From NCBI GenBank assembly GCA_020725865.1, contig DYEC01000017.1, positions 1 to 56,955 on the forward strand: 56,955 nt of DNA, in the 5' to 3' direction. The notes beneath the pieces are model-generated. The model was not told the origin of the DNA and did not search any database. It saw only the letters and a program-made list of their open reading frames with translations. This DNA comes from Anaerolinea sp. (GTDB taxonomy: Bacteria > Chloroflexota > Anaerolineae > Anaerolineales > Anaerolineaceae). Below are positions 25,022-33,211 of this stretch, piece after piece. Positions within the stretch are counted from its first letter, which is position 1, and each line of letters starts with the position of its first letter. A program made the translations under genes and the position numbers.

Positions 25022-26395
25022 ATGGATAATCAGAAACTCCTTTTCAATGCCGGCGTGGTCACAATGGATCCCCAAAGACGACAATATAACTCGGGTGCTG
25101 TTTGGATTGCAGGAGACAGGATTAAAAAGATTGGAAACAGCACAGAGTTGTTGGAAGAGGCCTCAGGAGACGTTGAGCGCATTGACCTGCGCGGAAGATG
25201 GATCCTGCCAGGCTTGATCAATACACATGTCCATACTTCTCAGCAATTAGGTCGCGGTTTGGGTGATGACGTTAATCTACTGACCTGGCTGCACCAGCGG
25301 ATATGGCCTTATGAAAGTAATATGACCGAAGAAGATAGCTACATCAGCACCCTGCTGTGCGGTATCGAGCAAATTCGCAGTGGGGTAACCTGTTTTGCAG
25401 AACCAGGCGGGCAATTTGTGGATGGCATGGGACGAGCAGTCACGGAACTGGGCATTCGCGGAATTCTTGCTCGCTCCACTATGGATAGTGGTGAGGGACT
25501 GCCCTCTCGTTGGCATGAAGACACTGACGAAGCACTGTCCATTCAGGAGGAACACCTCAAGCAGTGGCATGGCAAAGCGAAAGGCAGAATTCGCGTATGG
25601 TTTGGACTTCGCACCATTTTCAATAACACAGACGAGCTGATCGTGCGCACCAAAGCGCTAGCTGATCGTCATGGCGTGGGCGTACACATGCACGTTGCCG
25701 AAGTCAAAGAGGAAGTAGAGTTTGCACAAGCTACACGCGGGGCAACTACAGTGACTCACCTACACCGCCTTGGTGTGCTGGACAAAAATCTGTTAGCTGT
25801 TCACACCGTCTGGTTAACTGATGAAGAAATCGGGATGTTTGCTGAGAAAGATGTTAAGGTCTCGCACAACCCGGCAGCTGCGATGCGCGTGTTAGGATTC
25901 GCAAAAATTCCAGAAATGCTCAAAGCTGGAGTGTGCGTAACAATTGGTACAGACGGTGCTCCGTCAAATAACCGTATGACACTGATTGACGAAATGTACC
26001 TCACTTCCCTTATCCACAAAGGACGATTGCTTGATCCCACAGTAATGCCTGCCGAACAAATCCTGGCAATGGTCACGTGTGATGGGGCGCGCGCTTTGTT
26101 ATGGGAGAATGAAATTGGCTCCCTGGAGGCAGGCAAAAAGGCAGATTTGATAGTTATTAATCCCAACACAGCAACCATGTTGCCAATGCATGATCCAATT
26201 GCAAACATGGTTACCTCAATGCGCTCCCATAACGTGGAAAGCGTAATGGTAGATGGGCATTGGATTATGTGGAAACAACATATCCTGACTGTAAACGAAC
26301 AGGAAGTCCTTGAAGAAGCCAAATGGCGAGCAGCAGATATTGCTCGACGTGCTGGCATTCGCCTTCCTAACCGTTTTAACGTTGTGGATGAATAA
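25022..26395 (+). CDS. Cyclic amidohydrolase / deaminase (TRZ-ATZ, MtaD-like)
   Basis: This 457-residue metal-dependent TIM-barrel hydrolase has NTHVHTSQ (HxH), HMHVAEVKEE (metal His and catalytic Glu), AVHTVWLTDEE (His) and GTDGAPSNN (Asp). This is the subfamily of 5'-methylthioadenosine/S-adenosylhomocysteine deaminases, guanine deaminase and triazine hydrolases, acting on aminated heterocycles. It lies in the GntR-led operon and ends where the ABC ATPase begins (shared base at 26395). With the transporter it likely deaminates an imported purine or modified nucleoside. The exact substrate is unknown. GGAG lies just upstream of the ATG. Confidence 0.86.
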   Translation: MDNQKLLFNAGVVTMDPQRRQYNSGAVWIAGDRIKKIGNSTELLEEASGDVERIDLRGRWILPGLINTHVHTSQQLGRGLGDDVNLLTWLHQRIWPYESNMTEEDSYISTLLCGIEQIRSGVTCFAEPGGQFVDGMGRAVTELGIRGILARSTMDSGEGLPSRWHEDTDEALSIQEEHLKQWHGKAKGRIRVWFGLRTIFNNTDELIVRTKALADRHGVGVHMHVAEVKEEVEFAQATRGATTVTHLHRLGVLDKNLLAVHTVWLTDEEIGMFAEKDVKVSHNPAAAMRVLGFAKIPEMLKAGVCVTIGTDGAPSNNRMTLIDEMYLTSLIHKGRLLDPTVMPAEQILAMVTCDGARALLWENEIGSLEAGKKADLIVINPNTATMLPMHDPIANMVTSMRSHNVESVMVDGHWIMWKQHILTVNEQEVLEEAKWRAADIARRAGIRLPNRFNVVDE

Positions 26396-27921
26396 TGATG
26401 AGTGATAAATCACCATCGGTGATTGTAATGAGGGGTATCACCAAGCGCTTTGGCTCTGTTGTCGCCAACGACAATGTGTTTTTCACCCTGCAAAAAGGGG
26501 AAATTCATGGGTTACTTGGTGAAAATGGTGCTGGCAAGACAACGTTAATGAACATTCTTTATGGCTTACACCAACCCGATTCAGGAGAGATACTTATCAA
26601 TGGAGTGCACTCACATATCAAATCTCCCCATGATGCCATTGCGCGCGGTATCGGAATGGTTCATCAACACTTCATGCAGGTGCCAACCTTTACAGTGATT
26701 GATAACGTCATCCTTGGATTACAGCCTTTCTATCGTCCAGCTTTGGATCGCCGTCATGCCCGTCAGCGCCTTCTGGAGATTGCCCACCTGTATGGTCTTT
26801 CTATCGACCCAGATGCATACATCTGGCAACTTTCTGTTGGCGACCGCCAGCGAGTGGAAATCATCAAAGCCCTCTATCGTAATGTCCGCATTTTGATATT
26901 GGACGAACCTACATCCGTTTTGACCCCACAAGAATCGGAAGATCTTTTTCATACCCTGCGCAGGTTAGTGGAGAATGGACTGTCTGTCGTATTCATCACC
27001 CACAACCTAGAAGAAGCACTGGCGATCACCGACCGCATTACTGTACTTAGGAACGGCAAAGCCATGGCAACGCTGCCAAGTGTGCATGCAACAAAAGAGG
27101 AATTGGCTTCCTTGATGGTAGGGCGACAGGTGCTATTTGATATCCCCACACTTGATCTGCCAGATGTTTCAGTCAACGAGGTGCTAAGCGTTGAAAAGCT
27201 GTCCGTGAAAGGTGACCGCGGATCTCTGGCTGTGCGAACAGTATCTTTCAGCGTACATCAAGGGGAAATTGTGGGTATTGCTGGTGTGGATGGAAATGGG
27301 CAGAGCGAATTAATACAGGTGCTTGCAGGTTTGCGAGCACCATATGAAGGACGTTTCTTTATCAAAGGGAGGGAAATGACAAACGCGTCACCGCGTGAAA
27401 TCCTCCAGGCTGGAGTGGGATATATCCCAGAAAACCTGGAAGATGCCCTAATCCCAAGCTTCAGTCTGCTGGAAAACGCAGTACTGGATACGCATTACAC
27501 CCCTCCTTTTTCACGCAACGGAGTGCTTGATTTTCGTAATATTGTTCGTCACGCCAGAGCATTGATTCAAAGCCATGATGTGCGCGTACCTGACGAAATG
27601 GCTAAAGCGGCGGTGCTTTCGGGGGGAAACAAACAAAAATTCATTGTGGCGCGTGCCCTGGCGCGCAATCCTCAACTGCTGATTGCTGCTCATCCCACTC
27701 GTGGTATTGACATTGGAGCAGAAGAATACATTCGTAACCTCTTGCTACAAAAGAGAAAAGAAGGTATGGCAATCCTGCTTGTTTCCACAAAATTGGATGA
27801 AATTATGAGCCTTAGCGATCGAATCTTGGTAATGGAACGCGGGCGGATTATGGGCGAGATGCTGCGTGAAGAGGCAACCATAGAAAGAATAGGAATGTTG
27901 ATGGCTGGATCAGAGGCATAA
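26395..27921 (+). CDS. BMP-type nucleoside ABC transporter ATPase (double NBD)
   Basis: This 508-residue protein has two ATPase halves, as in NupO/YufO-type importers. The first half has GENGAGKTTLMNIL, signature LSVGDRQRVEIIKAL and ILILDEPTSVLTPQE. The second half is degenerate in the usual way: GVDGNGQSELIQVL, LSGGNKQKFIVARAL, and AAHPTRGIDIGA where Walker B Asp-Glu is lost. It drives the two permeases that follow. The start has two ATGs (26395, 26398), and translation is probably coupled to the amidohydrolase stop. Confidence 0.92.
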   Translation: MMSDKSPSVIVMRGITKRFGSVVANDNVFFTLQKGEIHGLLGENGAGKTTLMNILYGLHQPDSGEILINGVHSHIKSPHDAIARGIGMVHQHFMQVPTFTVIDNVILGLQPFYRPALDRRHARQRLLEIAHLYGLSIDPDAYIWQLSVGDRQRVEIIKALYRNVRILILDEPTSVLTPQESEDLFHTLRRLVENGLSVVFITHNLEEALAITDRITVLRNGKAMATLPSVHATKEELASLMVGRQVLFDIPTLDLPDVSVNEVLSVEKLSVKGDRGSLAVRTVSFSVHQGEIVGIAGVDGNGQSELIQVLAGLRAPYEGRFFIKGREMTNASPREILQAGVGYIPENLEDALIPSFSLLENAVLDTHYTPPFSRNGVLDFRNIVRHARALIQSHDVRVPDEMAKAAVLSGGNKQKFIVARALARNPQLLIAAHPTRGIDIGAEEYIRNLLLQKRKEGMAILLVSTKLDEIMSLSDRILVMERGRIMGEMLREEATIERIGMLMAGSEA

Positions 27922-27929
27922 GGGTAAAT

Positions 27930-28988
27930 ATGTTGCAAAAAATTGTGCTGTGGACTCACAAAAGAACGTCAAACTGGCAGCAAATGCCAGATTGGCTTTC
28001 TTCGTTGCTGGTTATCCTACTAGCCTTTCTAATTGGTGCTCTCTTTATTATCGCCATTGGTGCCAGTCCTTTAGCAGCTTATGGTGCGCTATTAAGAGCA
28101 GCTTTTGGCAGTGTCAACGGCTTTGCTGAAACAATGATCAAGGCGTGTCCTTTGTTATTGGCAGGATTAGGGATTTCGCTCGCGTATCGGGCGCAGTTCT
28201 GGAACATTGGGGCTGAGGGACAGATTTATGCCGGGGGAGTTTGCGCAGCCATTGTAGGGCTATATCTCCATGGACTACCCACGTTTGCACATATCACCCT
28301 GACACTGTTGGCAGGCATGATTGGCGGTGCCTTACTGGGCTTTTTTCCTGCTCTTTTCAAGGTGCGGCTTGGCGTCAACGAAATGATCACTACGCTGATG
28401 CTGAATTATGTCGTTATTCAAGTTGTGGCGTACCTGCTACATGGACCATTACGCGATCAAGCAAGCGGAATAACGATCTCACCACAACTTCTTAAATCTG
28501 CCTGGCTGCCAATCGTTGTAGAACGAACCCGTTTCCACCTGGGTGTTTTACTGGCGGTAGGTCTGGCGCTATTGATTCACTGGTTCATTTATCGGACGGT
28601 TCTGGGTTATCAAATTCGTGCTTCAGGGGAAAACCGCCGGGCGGCACGCGTGGGCGGGATACGTGTGAACTGGGTAATAATCTGGACAGTGCTTTTGAGT
28701 AGTGCACTCGCAGGATTGGCAGGCGCTGTGGAAGTCAGTGGTGTGCAACATCGGCTGGTTGAAGATTTCTCCCCAGGCTATGGGTATCTTGCCATTGCAG
28801 TGGCTTTGTTAGGGAATTTGGAACCAGTTAGAGTAATTTTCTCTTCCATACTATTTGCTGCGCTATTGAACGGGGCAGATGCAATGCAACGCGCAGCTGC
28901 TGTCCCCGTTCCAGTTATCTATGTGATTGAGGGTGTGGTAATCGTTTTGGTCGCGGTCAGCATATTTCGCCGAAAGGGTTCTTTATAA
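27930..28988 (+). CDS. BMP-type nucleoside ABC transporter permease 1
   Basis: The 352-residue membrane protein has about ten hydrophobic segments, beginning WLSSLLVILLAFLIGALFII. FWNIGAEGQIYAGG and LGVNEMITTLMLNYV are hallmarks of the NupP/YufP-type branched permeases. It lies 8 bases after the ATPase gene and one base before the second permease gene. The two permeases form the heterodimeric channel of a nucleoside importer. Confidence 0.92.
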   Translation: MLQKIVLWTHKRTSNWQQMPDWLSSLLVILLAFLIGALFIIAIGASPLAAYGALLRAAFGSVNGFAETMIKACPLLLAGLGISLAYRAQFWNIGAEGQIYAGGVCAAIVGLYLHGLPTFAHITLTLLAGMIGGALLGFFPALFKVRLGVNEMITTLMLNYVVIQVVAYLLHGPLRDQASGITISPQLLKSAWLPIVVERTRFHLGVLLAVGLALLIHWFIYRTVLGYQIRASGENRRAARVGGIRVNWVIIWTVLLSSALAGLAGAVEVSGVQHRLVEDFSPGYGYLAIAVALLGNLEPVRVIFSSILFAALLNGADAMQRAAAVPVPVIYVIEGVVIVLVAVSIFRRKGSL

Positions 28989-28989
28989 A

Positions 28990-29937
28990 ATGCTGGATCA
29001 AATTTTCTCTGTCGTATTCCTGACCGGCTTTTTAGCAGCAACGCTTCGCATGGCAACTCCCATCTTAATTACAGCATTGGGCGAGATGATTGCAGAGCGT
29101 TCTGGCATTTTGAATCTAGGAATTGAAGGGATTATGGTGCTTGGGGCTTTTGTTGGCTTTTGGGTATCATACCAAAGCGGTGATCTCTGGCAGGGCTTCT
29201 TATGGGGCGGCTTAGCAGGAGGAATCATTGGTGCCCTGATGGGCATTGTTAGTGTCCGTTTTCATGCCAATCAAATTGTAACTGGATTAGGAATCTGGAT
29301 TTTATGCCAAGGTCTCAGTAGCTTTCTTAATCGCCGCATTTTTGGTATCAGTTCCGTCCGTCCGCAACTTCCTACCCTTCCAGCCATCCCAATTCCCGGA
29401 CTGAGCAAAATTCCCATTTTGGGTGAAACTCTCTTCAACCAGAACATCATTGTTTATGGAACTCTACTTCTCATCCCACTCTTTATATATTTTCTCAGGC
29501 AAACAAGCTGGGGACTGCATTTGAGCGCGGTAGGGGAAAATCCACGCGCAGCTGATGCGGCGGGCTTACGAGTGGAATGGATTCGTTTTCTGGCAACAAC
29601 TTTTGGTGGGATGATGGCAGGATGGGGAGGTGCATATCTTCCTATTGCCTTTTACGGGTTATATACGGATGACCTTGCCGTTGGCCGAGGCTGGATGGCG
29701 ATTGCGGTCGTCGCTTTTGGCAGATGGTCCCCTTTGGGTATGCTGGCAGGTGCTCTAATTTTCGGGGCATCAAGTGCATTGCAGTATCGTCTACAAGCTA
29801 TGAATTTTCCCCTGCCATACCAATTCTTGCTCATGCTGCCTTTCTTAATTACTTTGATATTCGTTGTCCTTTTCGTGCGAGGTGGTGGTGGGCCGGCAGC
29901 ACTGGCGAAACCCTACATTCGCACACAGAGTGAGTAA
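28990..29937 (+). CDS. BMP-type nucleoside ABC transporter permease 2
   Basis: The 315-residue membrane protein has ITALGEMIAERSGILNLGIE and FHANQIVTGLGIWI, the NupQ/YufQ-type counterparts of the motifs in permease 1, plus AVGENPRAADAAGLRV in the cytoplasmic loop. It has about eight to nine helices. It follows permease 1 by one base and would dimerise with it. The sequence is full length with no defects seen. Confidence 0.92.
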   Translation: MLDQIFSVVFLTGFLAATLRMATPILITALGEMIAERSGILNLGIEGIMVLGAFVGFWVSYQSGDLWQGFLWGGLAGGIIGALMGIVSVRFHANQIVTGLGIWILCQGLSSFLNRRIFGISSVRPQLPTLPAIPIPGLSKIPILGETLFNQNIIVYGTLLLIPLFIYFLRQTSWGLHLSAVGENPRAADAAGLRVEWIRFLATTFGGMMAGWGGAYLPIAFYGLYTDDLAVGRGWMAIAVVAFGRWSPLGMLAGALIFGASSALQYRLQAMNFPLPYQFLLMLPFLITLIFVVLFVRGGGGPAALAKPYIRTQSE

Positions 29938-29978
29938 TTTTTTTCGCCAGATATAGATGATCAAAAACAGGAGCTTAA

Positions 29979-31370
29979 ATGATTGACTTAATGATTTGCA
30001 ATGCGCAAATAATTACGGTTGATACTCAACGGCGCGTTTTTGAAAATGGGGCAATTGCAATTGAGGGCAATAAGATCCTTGAGGTTGGCAAATCGGGAGA
30101 ACTGATGCAAAAATATACAGCTCGACGCGTGCTTGACGCTACTCATTTTATTGTCATGCCAGGGTTGATCAATTGCCACATGCATTTACCACAAGTGATT
30201 ATGCGGGGCGTCAACGACAATGTAGAGGTCATGGATAAACTCAAATATTACATTTGGCCGATCCAGGGCAGCTACGATGAGGAAGACGCTTATATCAGCA
30301 CTCAACTCGGGTTGCTCGAGATGATTAAAGCAGGCACCACCGCTTTCTTGGGTACAGGGCTGCACCCTCGTTACGGAATTGGAGCAATTGCTCAAGCAGT
30401 AATTGATTCTGGCATACGCGGCGTGATCAGCAAATACGTAATGGATCAAACAGGATATGCACTGGACAAAAGCGCGTTGCACCCGGGCTTATGGGAAAAC
30501 GGAGAAGAGTCACTGCGCATGGCTTGCGACTTGATTGAGAACTGGCACGGTAAAGGCGAAGGACGGTTACAGGTTTGGTTTTCGCCCCGTTCCGTTGGGG
30601 GAGTTTCAGAAGAGCTGTTTCGCCGTGTGAGCGATCTGGCAAAGCACTATGGCGTGGGGATTACTGCACACTGGGCAGAGGTGCAAAACAACGCGGACTA
30701 TACACTGGAGCGGTTCGGTTTGCTGCCCGCTGAATACGCCCAAAAAGTAGGAATGGTGGGTAAAAATGTAACCTTAGTACACGGTATATACTTCGAAGAC
30801 CGCGAACTTGACATTCTGGCAGCTACACAAACGAATATCTGCCATTGCCCTGTTTGTAATGCCAAGCTGGCAATGGGAACAGCCAAAGTCACCCAAATGT
30901 TACACAAGGGCGTCAATGTGTGCTTGGGAAATGACGGGATGCCGGTAAATAATACTGCGGACATGTTCCGCGAAATGCGCACAGCCTTGTTATTACAGCG
31001 CAATCTATACCGGGATCCTCTGTACCCTACCGCCGCAGAAGCGATTGAAATGGCAACGATCAACGGAGCCAAAGGGATTTTAGCGGAAGATGTAGTTGGC
31101 TCAATTGAAACAGGAAAACACGCCGACATTATTCTTGTCAATACACGCAAACCTCACTTGATCCCAATCCACGACCCGACCTCAGCGATTGTATGGGCTG
31201 CAAATGGCGAGGATGTGGATACAGTGATTATTGATGGCAAGATTATTATGGAAAACAGGCATGTCCTAACGATGAATGAAGAAGATATATTAGAACAAGC
31301 AGAAAGGAGGAAACATAAGATCTTAGAGCAAGCCGGTGTAAAAGTGAATCATGTTTGGAAACTACAGTAA
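29979..31370 (+). CDS. Cyclic amidohydrolase / deaminase, second of the operon
   Basis: The 463-residue protein belongs to the same superfamily as 25022-26395 but is distinct. It has NCHMHLPQVIMRG (HxH), ITAHWAEVQNN (metal His, catalytic Glu), LVHGIYFEDREL (His), HCPVCNAKLAMG and GNDGMPVNN (Asp). All metal ligands of a TRZ/ATZ-type deaminase are there. Having two divergent deaminase-like enzymes in one transporter operon suggests two successive or alternative substrates such as different aminopurines. The ribosome site AGGAGC is seven bases before the ATG. Confidence 0.85.
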   Translation: MIDLMICNAQIITVDTQRRVFENGAIAIEGNKILEVGKSGELMQKYTARRVLDATHFIVMPGLINCHMHLPQVIMRGVNDNVEVMDKLKYYIWPIQGSYDEEDAYISTQLGLLEMIKAGTTAFLGTGLHPRYGIGAIAQAVIDSGIRGVISKYVMDQTGYALDKSALHPGLWENGEESLRMACDLIENWHGKGEGRLQVWFSPRSVGGVSEELFRRVSDLAKHYGVGITAHWAEVQNNADYTLERFGLLPAEYAQKVGMVGKNVTLVHGIYFEDRELDILAATQTNICHCPVCNAKLAMGTAKVTQMLHKGVNVCLGNDGMPVNNTADMFREMRTALLLQRNLYRDPLYPTAAEAIEMATINGAKGILAEDVVGSIETGKHADIILVNTRKPHLIPIHDPTSAIVWAANGEDVDTVIIDGKIIMENRHVLTMNEEDILEQAERRKHKILEQAGVKVNHVWKLQ

Positions 31371-31427
31371 TCTCATCAGGAAAAAAATTAAGTACGGTTC
31401 TTGATTAAGAGAAAAGGAGTGTGAAGA

Positions 31428-32432
31428 ATGAAAAAGAGCAAACTATTTCTTCTGTTGAGCGGGCTCTGCCTCTTGAGCATTATTCTGGCTGCCTGTGCAC
31501 CCGCAACCCCTACCCCGGCGGCTGAAACCAAAAAGGTGCGGGTAGCTTTAGTGCTGGATGGGAAAATTGATGACAATGGCTGGAACCAGGCTGCCTACGA
31601 AGGTTTAAAAGAAGCTGAGGCGCAACATGGCGTAGAGATTGCTTATTCGGAAGAGATTCCCATCCCTGATTACGAAAAAGCTCTGCGGGATTATGCATCA
31701 CAAGGCTATGACCTGATCATCGCCCATAGCTCGATTGCCAAGGAAGCAGTCATGAATACCGCCAAGGATTATCCCAAAATCGCTTTCTTGTGGACAGATG
31801 GGGACGAGACGCGAGAAAACTTGGCAGTGATACGCCCGATGGCACAGGAAGCTTCATATCTGGCGGGCTTGCTGGCAGGGAAGATTACAAAATCGAATAT
31901 TGTTGGAATGGTTGGAGGCATTGACATTCCAAGCACACATCGCAGTTACGCAGCGTTTGAAATGGGCTTGAAAGAAGCAAATCCCGAAGCAAAACTGCTG
32001 GTGAACTGGGTGGGCAGTTTCCTGGATGTCGCAGCCGGAAAAGAAGCCGCCCTTTCTCAAATTGAGGCTGGAGCAGATGTAATCTTTGGCAACGGCGATG
32101 GACAAAACATCGGCGTACTGCAGGCAGCAGGGGAAAAGAACGTCCTCGCCATTGGAGCAGTGAGGGATCAGTTCAACGTTGCGCCGAATGTTGTCCTCAC
32201 CAGTGTAGAATGGGGTTTCCGCAAAGGGATTGCTGAGGTCGTGGGCGACTATGTCGCTGGTAAATTCAGCGGCAAAGTCTATGAGATCGGTCTGGCTCAC
32301 GGAGCTGATCTATCCCCCTATCATGAAAACGCCAGCAAGATTCCTGAAGATGTGCAGAACCTCATCAAAGAAAAACGGCAGCAAATCATTGACGGGAAAC
32401 TGTCTATTCCGGATATCTCTTCTGCACAGTGA
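31428..32432 (+). CDS. BMP-family nucleoside-binding lipoprotein
   Basis: This 334-residue periplasmic-type binding protein has a lipoprotein signal ending ILAAC (Cys23) and a Thr/Pro/Ala linker. Its mature part starts with KKVRVALVLDGKIDDNGWNQ, the PnrA/BMP family entry motif (normally DxGxxDxSFN-like). SIAKEAVMNTAKDYP and VEWGFRKGIAEVV fit the rest. Members bind purine or other nucleosides, and this one feeds the importer encoded upstream. The ribosome site AAAGGAG is good. It is the last gene of the operon, with a strong terminator 14 bases after its stop. Confidence 0.9.
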   Translation: MKKSKLFLLLSGLCLLSIILAACAPATPTPAAETKKVRVALVLDGKIDDNGWNQAAYEGLKEAEAQHGVEIAYSEEIPIPDYEKALRDYASQGYDLIIAHSSIAKEAVMNTAKDYPKIAFLWTDGDETRENLAVIRPMAQEASYLAGLLAGKITKSNIVGMVGGIDIPSTHRSYAAFEMGLKEANPEAKLLVNWVGSFLDVAAGKEAALSQIEAGADVIFGNGDGQNIGVLQAAGEKNVLAIGAVRDQFNVAPNVVLTSVEWGFRKGIAEVVGDYVAGKFSGKVYEIGLAHGADLSPYHENASKIPEDVQNLIKEKRQQIIDGKLSIPDISSAQ

Positions 32433-32446
32433 GCCTTTCCAGCGTG

Positions 32447-32487
32447 ACTGCTCCCCCAAGGATATCGGGGGAGCAGTTCTTTATTTT
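32447..32487 (+). terminator. Strong rho-independent terminator of the BMP operon
   Basis: An 11-bp stem ACTGCTCCCCC (32447-32457) / GGGGGAGCAGT (32467-32477) with a 9-base loop is followed by TCTTTATTTT. It ends the rightward transporter operon and separates it from the convergent defence operon, whose last stop is at 32495. Confidence 0.9.
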
Positions 32488-32494
32488 CGAGAAT

Positions 32495-33199
32495 TCAAAG
32501 AACTTCGGCACGTAAGCCCACAATCTCTTCGCCGAACGAATCACGCTGTATAGACAAAGCATAACTAGTATATAGCGCTTGTCGCTGAGAGCTCAATTCA
32601 AATGGGAATCCCTCATTAGATCGCAAAATGTCCTCAACCAACCAATATTTCTCCGGATTAGCCAGTAACAATGCTTGAAAGAACCATTCGGCCAATTGAG
32701 GGGATTGAATCCGTCTGGGAAGTGATGGAAAAAATGTATTATTGCCTTTTGTATGAACAACTTTCCAGTCTAGCATAGTCTGAATCACACGCTCAACAGC
32801 GCGCTTGACTGTCGTTTGGTTGCTATACTTCTCCAAAATACGATAAATTATCTCTGCTTTTTTGAATTCACCCTGCAATCTTACGATACGACCAATCACC
32901 CCAGCGGTCTGGCAGAAGAGCGGAAAACGAACAAGCGCCATCCCCCAATGTAACACTACTCGTTCGTTTTCTTCAATTGAACTACACAAATTCAGCGCTT
33001 TCTGACGTAGTGAAACGCTTTGGTCTTCTGATTCAAACCAGAGATTGCACAATACGTTGCTTGTTCGCCTAGCGGATTCGGAACCTAATCCTTGATCTTC
33101 AAGCCAGGTTTTAAGCTTCTTCGAGCTTTGGTTCTGAAGAGTTGTTTCCAAAGCATATTCTGCCCATTCATAACGGATAAAACGGTCAAAGATAGTCAT
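32495..33199 (-). CDS. Small helical protein, last gene of the defence operon
   Basis: This 234-residue, almost wholly helical protein has no family I can name with certainty. Notable segments are WLEDQGLGSESARRTSNVL near the start, IYRILEKYSNQTTVKRAVERV in the middle (winged-helix-like), and LAEWFFQALLLANPEKYWLV near the C-terminus. Its size, helical nature and place in the operon recall BrxA, the small DNA-binding protein of BREX, but I see no clear sequence match. It starts 12 bases after the helicase stop and is probably cotranscribed. A DNA-binding adaptor role is inference. Confidence 0.7.
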   Translation of the reverse strand: MTIFDRFIRYEWAEYALETTLQNQSSKKLKTWLEDQGLGSESARRTSNVLCNLWFESEDQSVSLRQKALNLCSSIEENERVVLHWGMALVRFPLFCQTAGVIGRIVRLQGEFKKAEIIYRILEKYSNQTTVKRAVERVIQTMLDWKVVHTKGNNTFFPSLPRRIQSPQLAEWFFQALLLANPEKYWLVEDILRSNEGFPFELSSQRQALYTSYALSIQRDSFGEEIVGLRAEVL

Positions 33200-33211
33200 C
33201 GTTGTAAATTC

